The notes: generated by a model not told the origin, from the sequence alone. A stretch of DNA of 61,121 nt from an uncultured Sinobacteraceae bacterium (GCA_903822975.1 CAIJRD010000016.1:1-61121); one strand, 5' to 3'. Numbered from the stretch's first letter, positions 46,943-56,378 are shown. A program made the numbers and translations.

Positions 46943-47457
46943 ATCCGTCGGACTCATCCCCGCAGCCGGACTCCTGGTGGAAGCGCCGTGTGGTCGCGCC
47001 GCTGGTGGCGCAGCTGAGCCAGGGCATCACGCCCGAGAAGATCGCGTTGACGCTCGCACTCGGCGCAGTGCTGTCGGTGTTCCCGATTCTCGGCTCGACC
47101 ATGTTGCTGTGCGGCCTCGCCGCATTTACGTTGAAACTGAACCAGCCGGTGATCCAGTTGCTCAACTGGCTGTGCTATCCGCTGCAACTGGCGCTGCTGA
47201 TTCCGTTCTACCGCGCCGGCGAATGGCTCGGCGCACCGCATCTGGCGCTATCGATTCCGCAGCTGATCGAACGTTTCCAGGCCGGCGTCTGGCAGTTCAT
47301 TCTCGACTTCGGTTTGATCGCGCTGGGCGGCGTGGGCATCTGGTGTCTGGCCGCACCGCCGTCGGCGGCGCTGCTGTACTTCACGCTGCGACCGCCGCTT
47401 CGACGCCTGGCCGCGCGCACGGCGCGGGCACGACGGCTGGGTCAGCCGCAGATCTGA
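46939..47457 (+). CDS. DUF2062 membrane protein
   Basis: 172-aa inner-membrane protein with the DUF2062 pattern: VAPLVAQLSQGITPEKIALTLALGAVLSVFPILGSTMLLCGLAAFTLK (shown in part), a LNWLCYPLQLALLIPFYRAGEWL segment and a C-terminal helix pair with a basic tail. Function unknown; some members are fused to glycosyltransferases. Translation is coupled to DUF1475 by GTGA overlap. The product is likely part of the lipid-modification cluster by position. Confidence 0.82.
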   Translation: MNPSDSSPQPDSWWKRRVVAPLVAQLSQGITPEKIALTLALGAVLSVFPILGSTMLLCGLAAFTLKLNQPVIQLLNWLCYPLQLALLIPFYRAGEWLGAPHLALSIPQLIERFQAGVWQFILDFGLIALGGVGIWCLAAPPSAALLYFTLRPPLRRLAARTARARRLGQPQI

Positions 47458-47571
47458 ACGCTTAGGGCTTACAGCTCTGACACCTGCGGCTCAAACGAGC
47501 GAACCCGCCAAGCTCGCGGTGCCTGCCGCACGCATGCCTGTAACGACCGACCCCGATCGCAGCCGTCCGAC

Positions 47572-47597
47572 CCGCAGCGCGCCGCAGTGCTGCGGGG
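47572..47597. terminator. Stem-loop between convergent genes
   Basis: CCCGCAG (47572-47578) pairs with CTGCGGG (47591-47597) around a 12-base loop; a nested CCGCAG/CTGCGG alternative exists. It lies between the ends of the DUF2062 gene and the opposing acyltransferase gene, 13 bases from the latter's stop. Confidence 0.45.
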
Positions 47598-47610
47598 CTT
47601 CACAGCGCCC

Positions 47611-48804
47611 TTACAAATAGCTCAACCACCAGTAGTCCCGGTGACGACGCTTGTAGTCGGCATACCAGCGGCACAGCGGATACAGGATCGCGATCACCAG
47701 CAACCAGGCGGCATAAACACGCAGCAGGCTCGGTTCGTAGCCCGGCGGCAGCACCGGCGCATCGCGCAAGGTATGCGGCACCATGCCGTAGAGCGCCAGT
47801 GCGGCGAGTACCGACAAGCCGTGGATCAACAGCACATGCAGCAGATAGAAAAACATCGGCACTCGACCGATCACCGTAACCGCCTGCGCCAGCTTGCCGC
47901 GCGCGTGCTCCAGCGTTGGCAGCAACAGCAGCACCGGACCCAGCGTCATCAACAGGTATTGCAGCGACGGCGGATATTTGCTGACGTTGAGGATCTGCAA
48001 CAGCGTGAAGACGGTGCCGCGTGGATTGCTCTGCCATAGCGTGTGATCGCCATAGAAGTTGCTCAGTCGCAGCAGCAGGAACAGCGCGATCATCGCAAGC
48101 CCGGTCAGTCGCATGAAGCGCGCGCGCTGATCTTGCGGCCACAGCAAAACCTGACCGAAGGCGTAGCCCAAGGACATCACGCCGATCCACGGCACCAGCG
48201 GATAGAACGCCAGAATTTCGAAGCCCGAAGCGGTATGCGCATCGAGCGGTTCATGCGCCAGCGCCCAGGCCCAGCCCGCGACGCTATGTTCGCCGCCGAA
48301 ATCCTGTGCGTGAATGCCGTCCAACAGGTTGTGGCCGAACACCAGCAGTAGCGACACGGCGACGATGCCGCGCAGCGGCAGATACAGCATCAGCGCCAGC
48401 CACACCATCGACCAGCCCAGCGCCCACAGCACTTGCACGGTGACGCCATCGAGGGTGAAGCGCCACATGAAGTTGTTCCAGGTAACTTCGAGGAACACCA
48501 GCCACAGTCCGCGCGAAACCAGGAAGCGCTGCAGTCCGCCGCGATCGACCCCGGTGTTGCGCGCGTACAGGAATGCGCTGGTGCCGGCGAGGAACATGAA
48601 CGTCGGCGCGCAGTAGTGCGTGATCCAGCGCGTCAGGAACAAGGCCGGCGAGGCCTGACTCAGGTCGGTGGGATCGTATGGAAACGGACTGGTGAAATCG
48701 CGGACATGGTCGATCGCCATGATCAGCATGATGATGCCGCGCATCAGGTCGATCGATGCGATACGCGGCGTATTCGCCGCCGGAGTCACGCTCACCGTTT
48801 GCAT
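47611..48804 (-). CDS. Membrane acyltransferase (heparan-alpha-glucosaminide N-acetyltransferase-like)
   Basis: 397-aa polytopic protein with about ten helices, DUF1624/HGSNAT-like. It starts with the typical IASIDLMRGIIMLIMAIDHVRDF (the first helix with an Arg-Gly and a His), then HYCAPTFMFLAGTSAFLYA. Members transfer acyl groups across the membrane to amino sugars or other acceptors, with His near the first helix proposed as catalytic. The substrate is unknown. It stands alone, convergent with the DUF2062 gene. Confidence 0.85.
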   Translation of the reverse strand: MQTVSVTPAANTPRIASIDLMRGIIMLIMAIDHVRDFTSPFPYDPTDLSQASPALFLTRWITHYCAPTFMFLAGTSAFLYARNTGVDRGGLQRFLVSRGLWLVFLEVTWNNFMWRFTLDGVTVQVLWALGWSMVWLALMLYLPLRGIVAVSLLLVFGHNLLDGIHAQDFGGEHSVAGWAWALAHEPLDAHTASGFEILAFYPLVPWIGVMSLGYAFGQVLLWPQDQRARFMRLTGLAMIALFLLLRLSNFYGDHTLWQSNPRGTVFTLLQILNVSKYPPSLQYLLMTLGPVLLLLPTLEHARGKLAQAVTVIGRVPMFFYLLHVLLIHGLSVLAALALYGMVPHTLRDAPVLPPGYEPSLLRVYAAWLLVIAILYPLCRWYADYKRRHRDYWWLSYL

Positions 48805-49060
48805 GCTGTGTTGTTCCCCGAATGCCTTGCAACGTGCTGGTCGGCCCCGTGGGTCCGGGCGCTCAGTATCACCATGCTAGCGAAACCGCGGCACCGCCGC
48901 GAACCGTCGCACGGTCGACACAAGATTGGTTACTGACCCGGGGCATTGCCGAGCGAACCTGAGAACTGTCATCTGCGACGCATGATGCTTGCGCCGGGAC
49001 TTACGCAGCCACGGCTGGCATCCTGTTGTCAGACACAATCATTCCAGAGGCCGTCGGACG

Positions 49061-49657
49061 ATGATGTATGCCCCGCTTCATGCACCCGGCTGGTCGATCG
49101 CGCTGCCCTTGATCGCATTGGCGCTGTACTCGCGCTTGCGTCGCAGTGTCGGACGTCAACGCGTGCGACCGCGCCGCATGAGTTGGCGCATCGGCTTCTT
49201 GATATTCGGCACGCTGATGCTGGGCCTTTCGCCGCCGCACTCACCGGCCTTGATTGCCGCCTTGTTCGCGGGCGTAGCCGTCGGCGTCGGCGTGGCCTGG
49301 TTCAGCCTGCGGCACACCCGCTTCGAGCAGGTCGGCGATCTCCACTACTACGTGCCGAACCTGTATATCGGCCTGGCGGTTTCAGCGCTGTTCATCGCGC
49401 GCATCGTCTATCGGCTGATCGTGCTGGCGCCGCAACTGCAATCGACTGCAAACGATTCCGCGATGCCACCATGGATGACGCTGAACAACACGCGCACGCC
49501 GCTGACACTGGCGCTGCTGGGTCTGGTACTGGGCTATTACGCGGCCTATTACCTCGGCGTGCTGTTACGCTCTCGCACGCGGTCGTCGCCATCGGTCAAC
49601 ATTGCCACGCCGGTGCCGGCGATCACTCCACAACCTCCGAGCGAGATCGAGGCATGA
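49061..49657 (+). CDS. Small multi-spanning membrane protein (CcdC/DUF1453-like)
   Basis: 198-aa protein with about four or five hydrophobic helices: WSIALPLIALALYSRL, IGFLIFGTLMLGLS, ALIAALFAGVAVGVGVAWFSLR, IGLAVSALFIARIVYRLIVL and LTLALLGLVLGYYAAYYLGVLL. The basic loops (RRSVGRQRVRPRR) and helix pattern resemble CcdC/DUF1453 proteins of unknown role. Start ATG 49061 (or 49064), with GAGG ten bases upstream. The stop overlaps the yceH start (ATGA, 49654-49657). Confidence 0.72.
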   Translation: MMYAPLHAPGWSIALPLIALALYSRLRRSVGRQRVRPRRMSWRIGFLIFGTLMLGLSPPHSPALIAALFAGVAVGVGVAWFSLRHTRFEQVGDLHYYVPNLYIGLAVSALFIARIVYRLIVLAPQLQSTANDSAMPPWMTLNNTRTPLTLALLGLVLGYYAAYYLGVLLRSRTRSSPSVNIATPVPAITPQPPSEIEA

Positions 49658-50301
49658 CCGACTTGTTGTTGACGCTGGCGGAAGCGCGCGTGCTCGCCGC
49701 GCTGTTCGAGAAATCGGTGGCGACACCGCAGTACTACCCGATGACGGTCAACGCGATCATGCTCGCGGCGAATCAGAAGAATGCACGCAACCCGGTCACC
49801 AGCCTGACCGAAGGCGAGGTCGGTGCGGCCTTGACGCGCCTCGAACAGGACAAGCTGGCCGCACGCGACGATCACGCCGGGCGTGTGCCGAAATGGCGTC
49901 AACGCATGCAGAACCAGTTATTACTCAAGCCGGCATCGGTGGCGGTGCTGGCGACACTGATGCTGCGCGGGCCGCAAACCGCCGCCGAATTGCGCGCGAA
50001 TGCGCAGGGTCTGGGCGGACCTGCCGATGCCGACAGCCTCGCTGCCGCAATCGCCGATCTGGAAGATCGCGCGCAGCCGCTGCTGATGCTGTTGCCGCGT
50101 GCACAGGGCCAGTCGGCCACGCGCTATGTGCACCTGCTGTGTGGCGCGGCACAGGCACAAGCCGCCGCCGCGCGCAGCGAGGCGGCGACTCCGGCGCATG
50201 AGCCCTCCGCGCGCGCCGCAGTTGCGGAACTGGAAGCCCGCGTGGCGGCGCTCGAATCGCGCCTGGCGGAGATCGAGCAGCGCCTGTTGCAGTCGTCCTG
50301 A
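49654..50301 (+). CDS. yceH: YceH (UPF0502) family protein
   Basis: 215-aa protein with two tandem winged-helix domains: LTLAEARVLAALFEKSVATPQYYPMTVNAIMLAANQKNARNP (shown in part) is the family signature, and GRVPKWRQRM precedes the second domain, LLLKPASVAVLATLMLRGPQTAAELR. The C-terminal 45 residues form a coiled coil (VAELEARVAALESRLAEIEQRLL). Function unknown; a nucleic-acid-binding role is inferred from the fold. Translationally coupled to the upstream membrane protein. Confidence 0.88.
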   Translation: MTDLLLTLAEARVLAALFEKSVATPQYYPMTVNAIMLAANQKNARNPVTSLTEGEVGAALTRLEQDKLAARDDHAGRVPKWRQRMQNQLLLKPASVAVLATLMLRGPQTAAELRANAQGLGGPADADSLAAAIADLEDRAQPLLMLLPRAQGQSATRYVHLLCGAAQAQAAAARSEAATPAHEPSARAAVAELEARVAALESRLAEIEQRLLQSS

Positions 50302-50306
50302 TTTCA

Positions 50307-50381
50307 CTTCATCGATTTGCGCTTGATCGATCTGCGCTTCATCGATTTGCGAGTCATGTATTTACGCGTCGCACATTTGCA
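50307..50381. repeat. 15-bp tandem repeat after yceH
   Basis: Units of 15 bases: CTTCATCGATTTGCG (50307-50321), a two-base variant (50322-50336), an exact copy of the first (50337-50351), then two degenerate units to 50381. It begins five bases after the yceH stop. Although 15 is a multiple of three and one frame would read Leu-Ile-Asp-Leu-Arg pentapeptides, no start or stop context supports a gene. The rest of the gap to 50549 holds nothing assigned. Confidence 0.82.
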
Positions 50382-50549
50382 GCGTGTCGCTGCGTGCGGA
50401 CGAAGTGAGGTGATGGCGCACTGCAGTTGGCCTGCATCGGATCTGCACCGCCTTGGCCGCGTCAGGCCGCTTGGGTTCGCCGACCGATTTCTACAACTCG
50501 GCGGCGCGCGGTTCCGCGATCGGAACCGCTACCTCGCGCTTAAATCCGA

Positions 50550-52106
50550 CTAATCGCCGGCCAGCGGCCGCGTCAGCCAGCGCGCCAACAGCAGCATCGC
50601 CGCCGCAATCAGGTAAGCCTCGACGAACGGCCATGCCGGCCGCAGGTCGAGCGCGGTGTCGGCGCCGGTGAAGCGGAACGCATGCATCAGCCCGCAAGCG
50701 GACAGTGCCGCACCGGCCAGCATCCAGATCGCCGCCCGCTGGAATTGCCGCTCGATGATCGCAACGGTTGCCGCCGACAGGATCATCGCGCTGAACACCA
50801 CGCCCTGTTCGAGTGCGAACGCGCCTTCGGCCCACAGATCCGCGCCGTGAAACGCCGGCAGCAGCGCGGCGTCGATCGGCGGGCCGTTCGCGCTGCCGGC
50901 ACCGGCGGCGCGCAGACCGGCCTTCAGCATCAGCGCGCCCCAGCAGGCGATGCCGGGCAGCAGGCCAACCACCACGGCGGGTGCATGTGCGCGCGGCGTC
51001 GCGTCGAACGATTGGGCGGTCATCACAATGCCGATCCACAGCAGGATCGCCATGCCGGCGTCCACCGGAATTGCCCAGGCGACGTGCGCGAGCGTGCCGC
51101 TGAAGCACAGCGCGGCGATGAACACGCCGGACAGCGTCGAATAAGCCGCGCGCGCACCCATGGCCTTCCAGCCGGGATGTCCGATGTACAGCGTGGTGGG
51201 AAAGCAGGAACCGAATGCGGCGGCGACCAAGGTGCCAATGCCATTCATCGCGAGCGAGCTGCGCGTGTCGTAACGATCGCCGGCCGCTTCGGCGGATTCG
51301 AGGTTCTGCATCGAGCCGATCACTGCGAACAGGCCCATCGGCAGGATCACCGACAGATAACGCAATGCGAGTTCCGGTTGCAGCGATGCGAACAGTTCGC
51401 CGAGCACCGGCGTGGGCAGCGACACCTGCGGCGGCGCCGGCCATGCGCCGATTGGTGCCAGCCCGGTGGCCCACGACAGCACAATGCCGATCAACAACGC
51501 CGCCAGACCAACCGGCAAGCCGCCGCGTAGACGTACACGCCCGAAGTAGCCGACCAGCACCACGGTGAGAGTGGTGATGCCGACCAGCGGATGCGCGTAC
51601 GCGCGAAACAGGAAGCCGAGCGCGATGAAGGCGAGTGCAAGTCCGGCGAGCGTCGACAGCAGTGCGGCGCGCGGTGTGTGGCGGCGAATCCAGCCGGCGA
51701 CGAAGGCGCCCGAGAATTCGATGACGCCGGCCCCGAAGCAGGCGAGCAGACCGGCATGCCAGGCGGCCAGCGCCGGGTCCGCAACACCGGCGGCCTGTGC
51801 CGCGAGCTTCGCCGGCAACATCACCAGGAACACGAAGGCGAACACGGTAAGCGCGTTGATGCCGTACGGCAGTGCGCAGACATCCTCGCGGTTCTGCGCA
51901 CGCGCCAGCCGCCGCGCCTGCCAGGCATAGAACAGGTTGCCGATCAGCAGCGACAGACCGGCGCCGGGCAGGATGCGGCCCAGCACCAGCGCATCGGGAA
52001 AGCCGAGCACGCCGCGACAGAGTCCTGCGATCAGCAGCAGCAGCACGAGGTTGTCGAGTGCGAGCCCGACAAAGCCATCGATATCGCCACGAACGAAAGG
52101 TTTCAT
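50550..52106 (-). CDS. NCS2-like permease
   Basis: 518-aa polytopic transporter with about 13 hydrophobic segments. It looks like the NCS2/AzgA-type nucleobase permease group: NLVLLLLIAGLCRGVLGFP near the start, ALPYGINALTVFAFVFLVMLP, a half-helix-like region YLSVILPMGLFAVIGSMQNLESAEAAGDRYDTRSSLAMNGIGTLVAAAFGSCFPTT (in part), which matches the substrate-site region of this fold. Substrate unknown; no purine or pyrimidine catabolic genes adjoin. It is divergent from hrpA. Confidence 0.8.
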   Translation of the reverse strand: MKPFVRGDIDGFVGLALDNLVLLLLIAGLCRGVLGFPDALVLGRILPGAGLSLLIGNLFYAWQARRLARAQNREDVCALPYGINALTVFAFVFLVMLPAKLAAQAAGVADPALAAWHAGLLACFGAGVIEFSGAFVAGWIRRHTPRAALLSTLAGLALAFIALGFLFRAYAHPLVGITTLTVVLVGYFGRVRLRGGLPVGLAALLIGIVLSWATGLAPIGAWPAPPQVSLPTPVLGELFASLQPELALRYLSVILPMGLFAVIGSMQNLESAEAAGDRYDTRSSLAMNGIGTLVAAAFGSCFPTTLYIGHPGWKAMGARAAYSTLSGVFIAALCFSGTLAHVAWAIPVDAGMAILLWIGIVMTAQSFDATPRAHAPAVVVGLLPGIACWGALMLKAGLRAAGAGSANGPPIDAALLPAFHGADLWAEGAFALEQGVVFSAMILSAATVAIIERQFQRAAIWMLAGAALSACGLMHAFRFTGADTALDLRPAWPFVEAYLIAAAMLLLARWLTRPLAGD

Positions 52107-52266
52107 GCGTCAGCCGGTCCTGCGCGTGGGTGAGGGTTGCGGGAAAGGGTGCGGGCAAGGGTTACAGACAACGGTTGCCGCTTGAGAAGCCAGAATCGTG
52201 CAAAGCGGCTCGTCGCCGAGCAGCTCTGCCTTATCATGGCGGCCATTCGTCGTTCGTTGCATCGTC

Positions 52267-55200
52267 TTGAATCCTCCCGCGCCCCTGCAGGCCCAGTTCA
52301 ACCTGATCCGTTCGCAGCTGCTGCTGCGCGATGTCGCGCGGCTCGCGCGCCAGCTTGCCGGCGCTCGCAATAATCCCAAGTTCGACGCTGCGCGTTTCGA
52401 GCGCGATGTGCAGCAGGCCATGCTGGCGGCGGAAAACCGCGCGCGACTGCGACCCGAGACGATCAGCTATCCGGCCGAGCTGCCGGTGGTGCAGGCCAAG
52501 GACGAGTTGATCGAGATCATCCGCGATCATCAGGTGGTGGTGGTCTGCGGCGAAACCGGCTCCGGCAAGACCACGCAGTTGCCGAAGCTGTGCCTGGAAC
52601 TCGGCCGCGGCATGCGTGGCTTGGTCGGCCATACGCAGCCGCGTCGGCTTGCCGCGCGCAGCGTCGCGCAGCGCATTGCGCGCGAGCTGAACGGCAACAT
52701 CGGCGATCTGGTCGGCTACGAAACCCGCTTCGATCGGCGCGTGTCGGAGCGCTCGCTGATCAAGCTGATGACCGACGGCATCCTGCTCGCCGAACTGCAG
52801 CGCGACCGCGAACTGCTCGGCTACGACACGCTCATTCTCGACGAGGCGCACGAGCGCAGCCTCAACATCGATTTCCTGCTCGGCTGGCTCAAGCGCTTGC
52901 TGCCACGGCGACCCGAGCTGAAGCTGATCATCACGTCGGCGACACTCGATCCGGAAAAGCTCGCGCGCCATTTCAGCAACGCAAAAGGCGAAGCCGCGCC
53001 GATCTTCACGGTCGAAGGTCGCGCCTTCCCGGTGGAATTGCGCTACCGCGAACCGGACAAGGACGACGATCTCGAAGACCAGGTCGGCGCCGGCATCGAA
53101 TCGCTGTGGCGCGGCGGCAAGGTCGGCGACGTTCTGGTGTTCCTGCCGGGCGAACGCGAGATCAACGACCTCGCGCGATCGCTGCCAGGACGCTTCCCGC
53201 GCGCCGAGGTGCTGCCGCTGTTTTCGCGGCTGCCGGCGGCGCAACAGGACCGCGTGTTCTCCAGCGGCAGTGCCGCGCGCATCGTGCTGGCGACCAATGT
53301 CGCCGAAACCTCGGTGACGGTGCCGGGCATTCGCTACGTGGTCGACACCGGCACTGCGCGCATCAATCGCTATTCGACGCGCCTCGGCGTGCAGCAGTTG
53401 CAGATCGAGGCGATCTCGCAAGCGGCTGCGAACCAGCGTTCGGGCCGCTGCGGACGGGTCGGTCCGGGCGTTGCGCTGCGCCTGTACGCGGAGGACGAAT
53501 TCGCGCTGCGACCGCCGTTCACCGATCCGGAAGTGCTGCGCTCGAACCTGGCCGGCGTGATCCTGCAGATGGCCACGCTCGGCCTCGGCGATGTCGAAGA
53601 CTTTCCCTGGCTCGATGCGCCCGAGAGCCGTCACGTCAGCGAAGGCTACCGCCTGCTGCAGACGCTCGGCGCGCTCGACGATGAACGCCGTCTGACCACG
53701 CTCGGCCGCGAACTCGGGCGTCTGCCGCTGGACCCGCGCATCGCGCGCATCGCGCTGGCCGCGCGCGGCACGCCGCACCGCGAGCACGTCTGGGTGCTGG
53801 CGGCCGCACTGTCGGTGCAGGATCCGCACGAAGTACCGCCGGATGCGCAGGCTGCGGCACGCGCCAGGCACGCCGAGTGGCGCCATCCGAAATCCGATTT
53901 TCTGACGCTACTGAATCTGTGGCAGCGCTGGCGCGACTGGAGCGAGCAGGCGTCCAACCGGCAGTTGCGCAAGCTGTGCAAGGAGCACTTCGTTTCGTAT
54001 CTGCGCATGGAGGAATGGGAGTCGGTTTACAAGCAGATCGTCGACCTGCTCGGGCGCACCGACGCCGACAAGCCGAAGACCGCGCAGCCGATCGACAAGC
54101 TCTATCCCGAGATTCACAAATGCCTGCTCGCCGGACTGATCGATCACATCGGCCAGAAGCTGGTGGAGAAACCGGAATTCCAGGGACCGCGCGGACGCCG
54201 CTTCAAGATCTTTCCGGCATCGGCACTGGCAAAGAAGCCGCCGCAGTGGATCGTCTGCGCACAGCTGTCGCAGACCAGCCAGCTGTTCGCACGCAATGTC
54301 GCGACGATCGAGCCGGAATGGCTCGCTGAAGTCGCGCCGCATCTGGTCAAACGCGTGTTGCAGCATCCGGAATGGAATGCGCAGCGCGGCGAAGTCACCG
54401 CTACCGAATTCGTATCACTGTTCGGCATGCCGGTGTTCAAGCGGGCGCGCCACTACGGTTCCGACGAGCCGGCCGCCGCGCGCGTGATCTTCATCCGCGA
54501 AGCGCTGGTGCGTGGCGAGTTGATCGGCAAGCCGGGCTTCTTGCTGAAGAATCTCGAACTGATCGAAAGCGTGCGCGACAAGGAGGCGCGACTGCGCCGC
54601 CCCGACCTGTTGGCCGACGAAGACCAGTTCTTCGATTTTTACGACACGCTGCTGCCCGCCGACATCTGCACCACGGCCGGCTTGAAGAACTGGCTGCGCA
54701 AACAGCCGGGCGCACAGGCCTCGCTGCTGATGGTTGAGAACGATGCGCTGAAGCCCGGCGCCAACGCCGACGTCGCCAGCCTGTTCCCGGATCATCTCGA
54801 CATCGCCGGTGTGTCGATCCGCCTGAGCTATTCGCACAATCCCGGCGAGGACACCGATGGCGTGAGCTTCCACATTCCGGTTGCGCACCTGTTCGCGCTG
54901 CCGACGACGGTGTTCGACTGGCTGGTGCCGGGGCTGCGTCCGGCCAAGATCGAAGCGCTGATCCGCAGCCTGCCGATGAACCTGCGGCGGCTGTGCACGC
55001 CGGCCGCCGAGTACGCCGATGCGATCGCCGCGAGTGCCTCGCCTGCCGACGGCGAGCTGCTGCAGGCGATCTGCACGCGTTTCCAGGCGATGATCGGCGT
55101 GCAGTTGCAGCCGTCCGATTTCACGCCGTCCAAGCTCGAGGCGCATCTGCAGCCGCGCCTGTTGCTGGAAGATGCCAACGGCGCGCCGCTCGGCGAAGCC

Positions 55201-56085
55201 CAGACGCTGATCGAACTGCAGCGAAAGTTCGGCGGTGCTGCGCGCGCCGAACTCGTGCGCCGCGCCGGCGACGACGAAGACGCGCGACGTTGGACGCGCG
55301 AGCGTGTCAGCGACTGGGATTTCGGCACGTTGCCGGACGCGATCGAAGTCGCCGGCGCGCGCGCGTTCCCGGCACTCGCGCCAGCCGATGGCAGCGTTGC
55401 GCTGCGCCTGTTCGAATCGGTCAGTGCCGCCACCACCGCACATGCCGCCGGCACCCAGGCGCTGTTGCTGGCACGCGTGGGTGATCGCGTGCGCGATCTC
55501 GCGCGCACGGCGCGCAATCGTCTCGGCATTGCGCTCGCGCAGACCGGCCTCAGCGCCGAGGCGCTCGCTGCGGAGGTCGCTGCACGTGCGGCACGCACTT
55601 ACTGGAATCCGTCTGCGATCCGCGACGAGACCGCGTTTCGCGCGGCACTCGAACGCCGCGCCGAGTTCGGTCACAGCGCCGCCAAGCAAATGGAAGACGT
55701 CTGCGGCTGGCTGATCAGCGCGATGGAACTGCGCAAGCGCATCGACAGCGTCGCCAAGCCCTGGCCGGAAGCCGCGACCGATCTGCGCGCGCAGCTGCAG
55801 GCCCTGTTCGCGACGGGATTCGTCGGCGCGATTCCGGACGAGGTCTGGCCACGGGTGGCGACCTACCTGAAAGCCGCCGCCGTGCGGCTCGAACGGCTGC
55901 CGCACAAACCGCAGCGCGATCTGGAAATGAGCAAGCAGATCCGCGCCGTCGCGATTCACCTGCCGGGTCCGTTTCATCCGGCGCGCTGGGCGATCGAGGA
56001 ATGGCGCATCGCGCTGTTCGCACAGGAACTGCGCGCCGTAGGTGCGCCGACAGCGGCGAAAATTCAGGCATTGCTTGCGGCTTGA
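52267..56085 (+). CDS. hrpA: ATP-dependent RNA helicase HrpA
   Basis: About 1272-aa DEAH-box helicase acting in mRNA processing and rescue of stalled ribosomes. The motor has GETGSGKTTQLPKL, TQPRRLAARSVAQRIA, DEAHERSLN, IITSATLD, TNVAETSVTVPGIRYVVDTG and QRSGRCGRVGPG. An OB/HA2 region and the long C-terminal DUF3418 extension typical of HrpA follow, ending KIQALLAA. No ATG is well placed: TTG 52267 (LNPPAPLQAQFNLIRSQ) is my choice, ATG 52198 an alternative. Two further points: an array copy of its 3' end lies downstream, and the neighbour is divergent. Confidence 0.94.
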   Translation: MNPPAPLQAQFNLIRSQLLLRDVARLARQLAGARNNPKFDAARFERDVQQAMLAAENRARLRPETISYPAELPVVQAKDELIEIIRDHQVVVVCGETGSGKTTQLPKLCLELGRGMRGLVGHTQPRRLAARSVAQRIARELNGNIGDLVGYETRFDRRVSERSLIKLMTDGILLAELQRDRELLGYDTLILDEAHERSLNIDFLLGWLKRLLPRRPELKLIITSATLDPEKLARHFSNAKGEAAPIFTVEGRAFPVELRYREPDKDDDLEDQVGAGIESLWRGGKVGDVLVFLPGEREINDLARSLPGRFPRAEVLPLFSRLPAAQQDRVFSSGSAARIVLATNVAETSVTVPGIRYVVDTGTARINRYSTRLGVQQLQIEAISQAAANQRSGRCGRVGPGVALRLYAEDEFALRPPFTDPEVLRSNLAGVILQMATLGLGDVEDFPWLDAPESRHVSEGYRLLQTLGALDDERRLTTLGRELGRLPLDPRIARIALAARGTPHREHVWVLAAALSVQDPHEVPPDAQAAARARHAEWRHPKSDFLTLLNLWQRWRDWSEQASNRQLRKLCKEHFVSYLRMEEWESVYKQIVDLLGRTDADKPKTAQPIDKLYPEIHKCLLAGLIDHIGQKLVEKPEFQGPRGRRFKIFPASALAKKPPQWIVCAQLSQTSQLFARNVATIEPEWLAEVAPHLVKRVLQHPEWNAQRGEVTATEFVSLFGMPVFKRARHYGSDEPAAARVIFIREALVRGELIGKPGFLLKNLELIESVRDKEARLRRPDLLADEDQFFDFYDTLLPADICTTAGLKNWLRKQPGAQASLLMVENDALKPGANADVASLFPDHLDIAGVSIRLSYSHNPGEDTDGVSFHIPVAHLFALPTTVFDWLVPGLRPAKIEALIRSLPMNLRRLCTPAAEYADAIAASASPADGELLQAICTRFQAMIGVQLQPSDFTPSKLEAHLQPRLLLEDANGAPLGEAQTLIELQRKFGGAARAELVRRAGDDEDARRWTRERVSDWDFGTLPDAIEVAGARAFPALAPADGSVALRLFESVSAATTAHAAGTQALLLARVGDRVRDLARTARNRLGIALAQTGLSAEALAAEVAARAARTYWNPSAIRDETAFRAALERRAEFGHSAAKQMEDVCGWLISAMELRKRIDSVAKPWPEAATDLRAQLQALFATGFVGAIPDEVWPRVATYLKAAAVRLERLPHKPQRDLEMSKQIRAVAIHLPGPFHPARWAIEEWRIALFAQELRAVGAPTAAKIQALLAA

Positions 56086-56112
56086 TGGACGGCCATCGCG
56101 CGGCGCGCGGGC

Positions 56113-56192
56113 GCAGCAGTTTCGTGATTCAGCCTCGAGCAATCGGCGCGCCGACGGCCGCAAAGATCCAGGCGCTGATTGCGGCTTGATGG
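56113..56192 (+). pseudogene. Diverged second copy of the hrpA 3' end
   Basis: The frame ending at TGA 56187-56189 reads RAIGAPTAAKIQALIAA, against RAVGAPTAAKIQALLAA at the true hrpA end (56032-56085), offset 104 bases. Of 18 aligned codons, six are identical, ten differ synonymously and two are conservative changes (Val/Ile, Leu/Ile). Similarity continues about 25 bases past both stops. It has no start or upstream helicase sequence. The substitution pattern means it came from a functional, diverged hrpA rather than from decay of a recent duplicate. Confidence 0.8.
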
Positions 56193-56378
56193 AGCGGCGC
56201 CGTGCGGCACGCTGGCGCCGCCGTCACCCGATTCATCGACCGACGGCCACACGCATGTTCCTCGCGGCACTCGAATCTCACCGCGTCCGCTGAGCGTTTG
56301 GCAGAGGGCCGCCACGGAATTGCTTGCCGCACCCGCCCCCGGGCCGCACAATTCGCCGGGTCCCCCGCGCTGTGCACC

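Noticed and set aside
50317..50553. Short frame with Leu-Ile-Asp-Leu-Arg pentapeptides
   Set aside because: The pentapeptides are a by-product of the 15-bp DNA repeat; fidelity decays within 75 bases, and the remainder of the frame is Arg-rich and overlaps the end of the permease gene.
54415..56163. Minus-strand open frame of 582 codons under hrpA
   Set aside because: Antisense shadow of the hrpA C-terminal extension; no recognisable motif.
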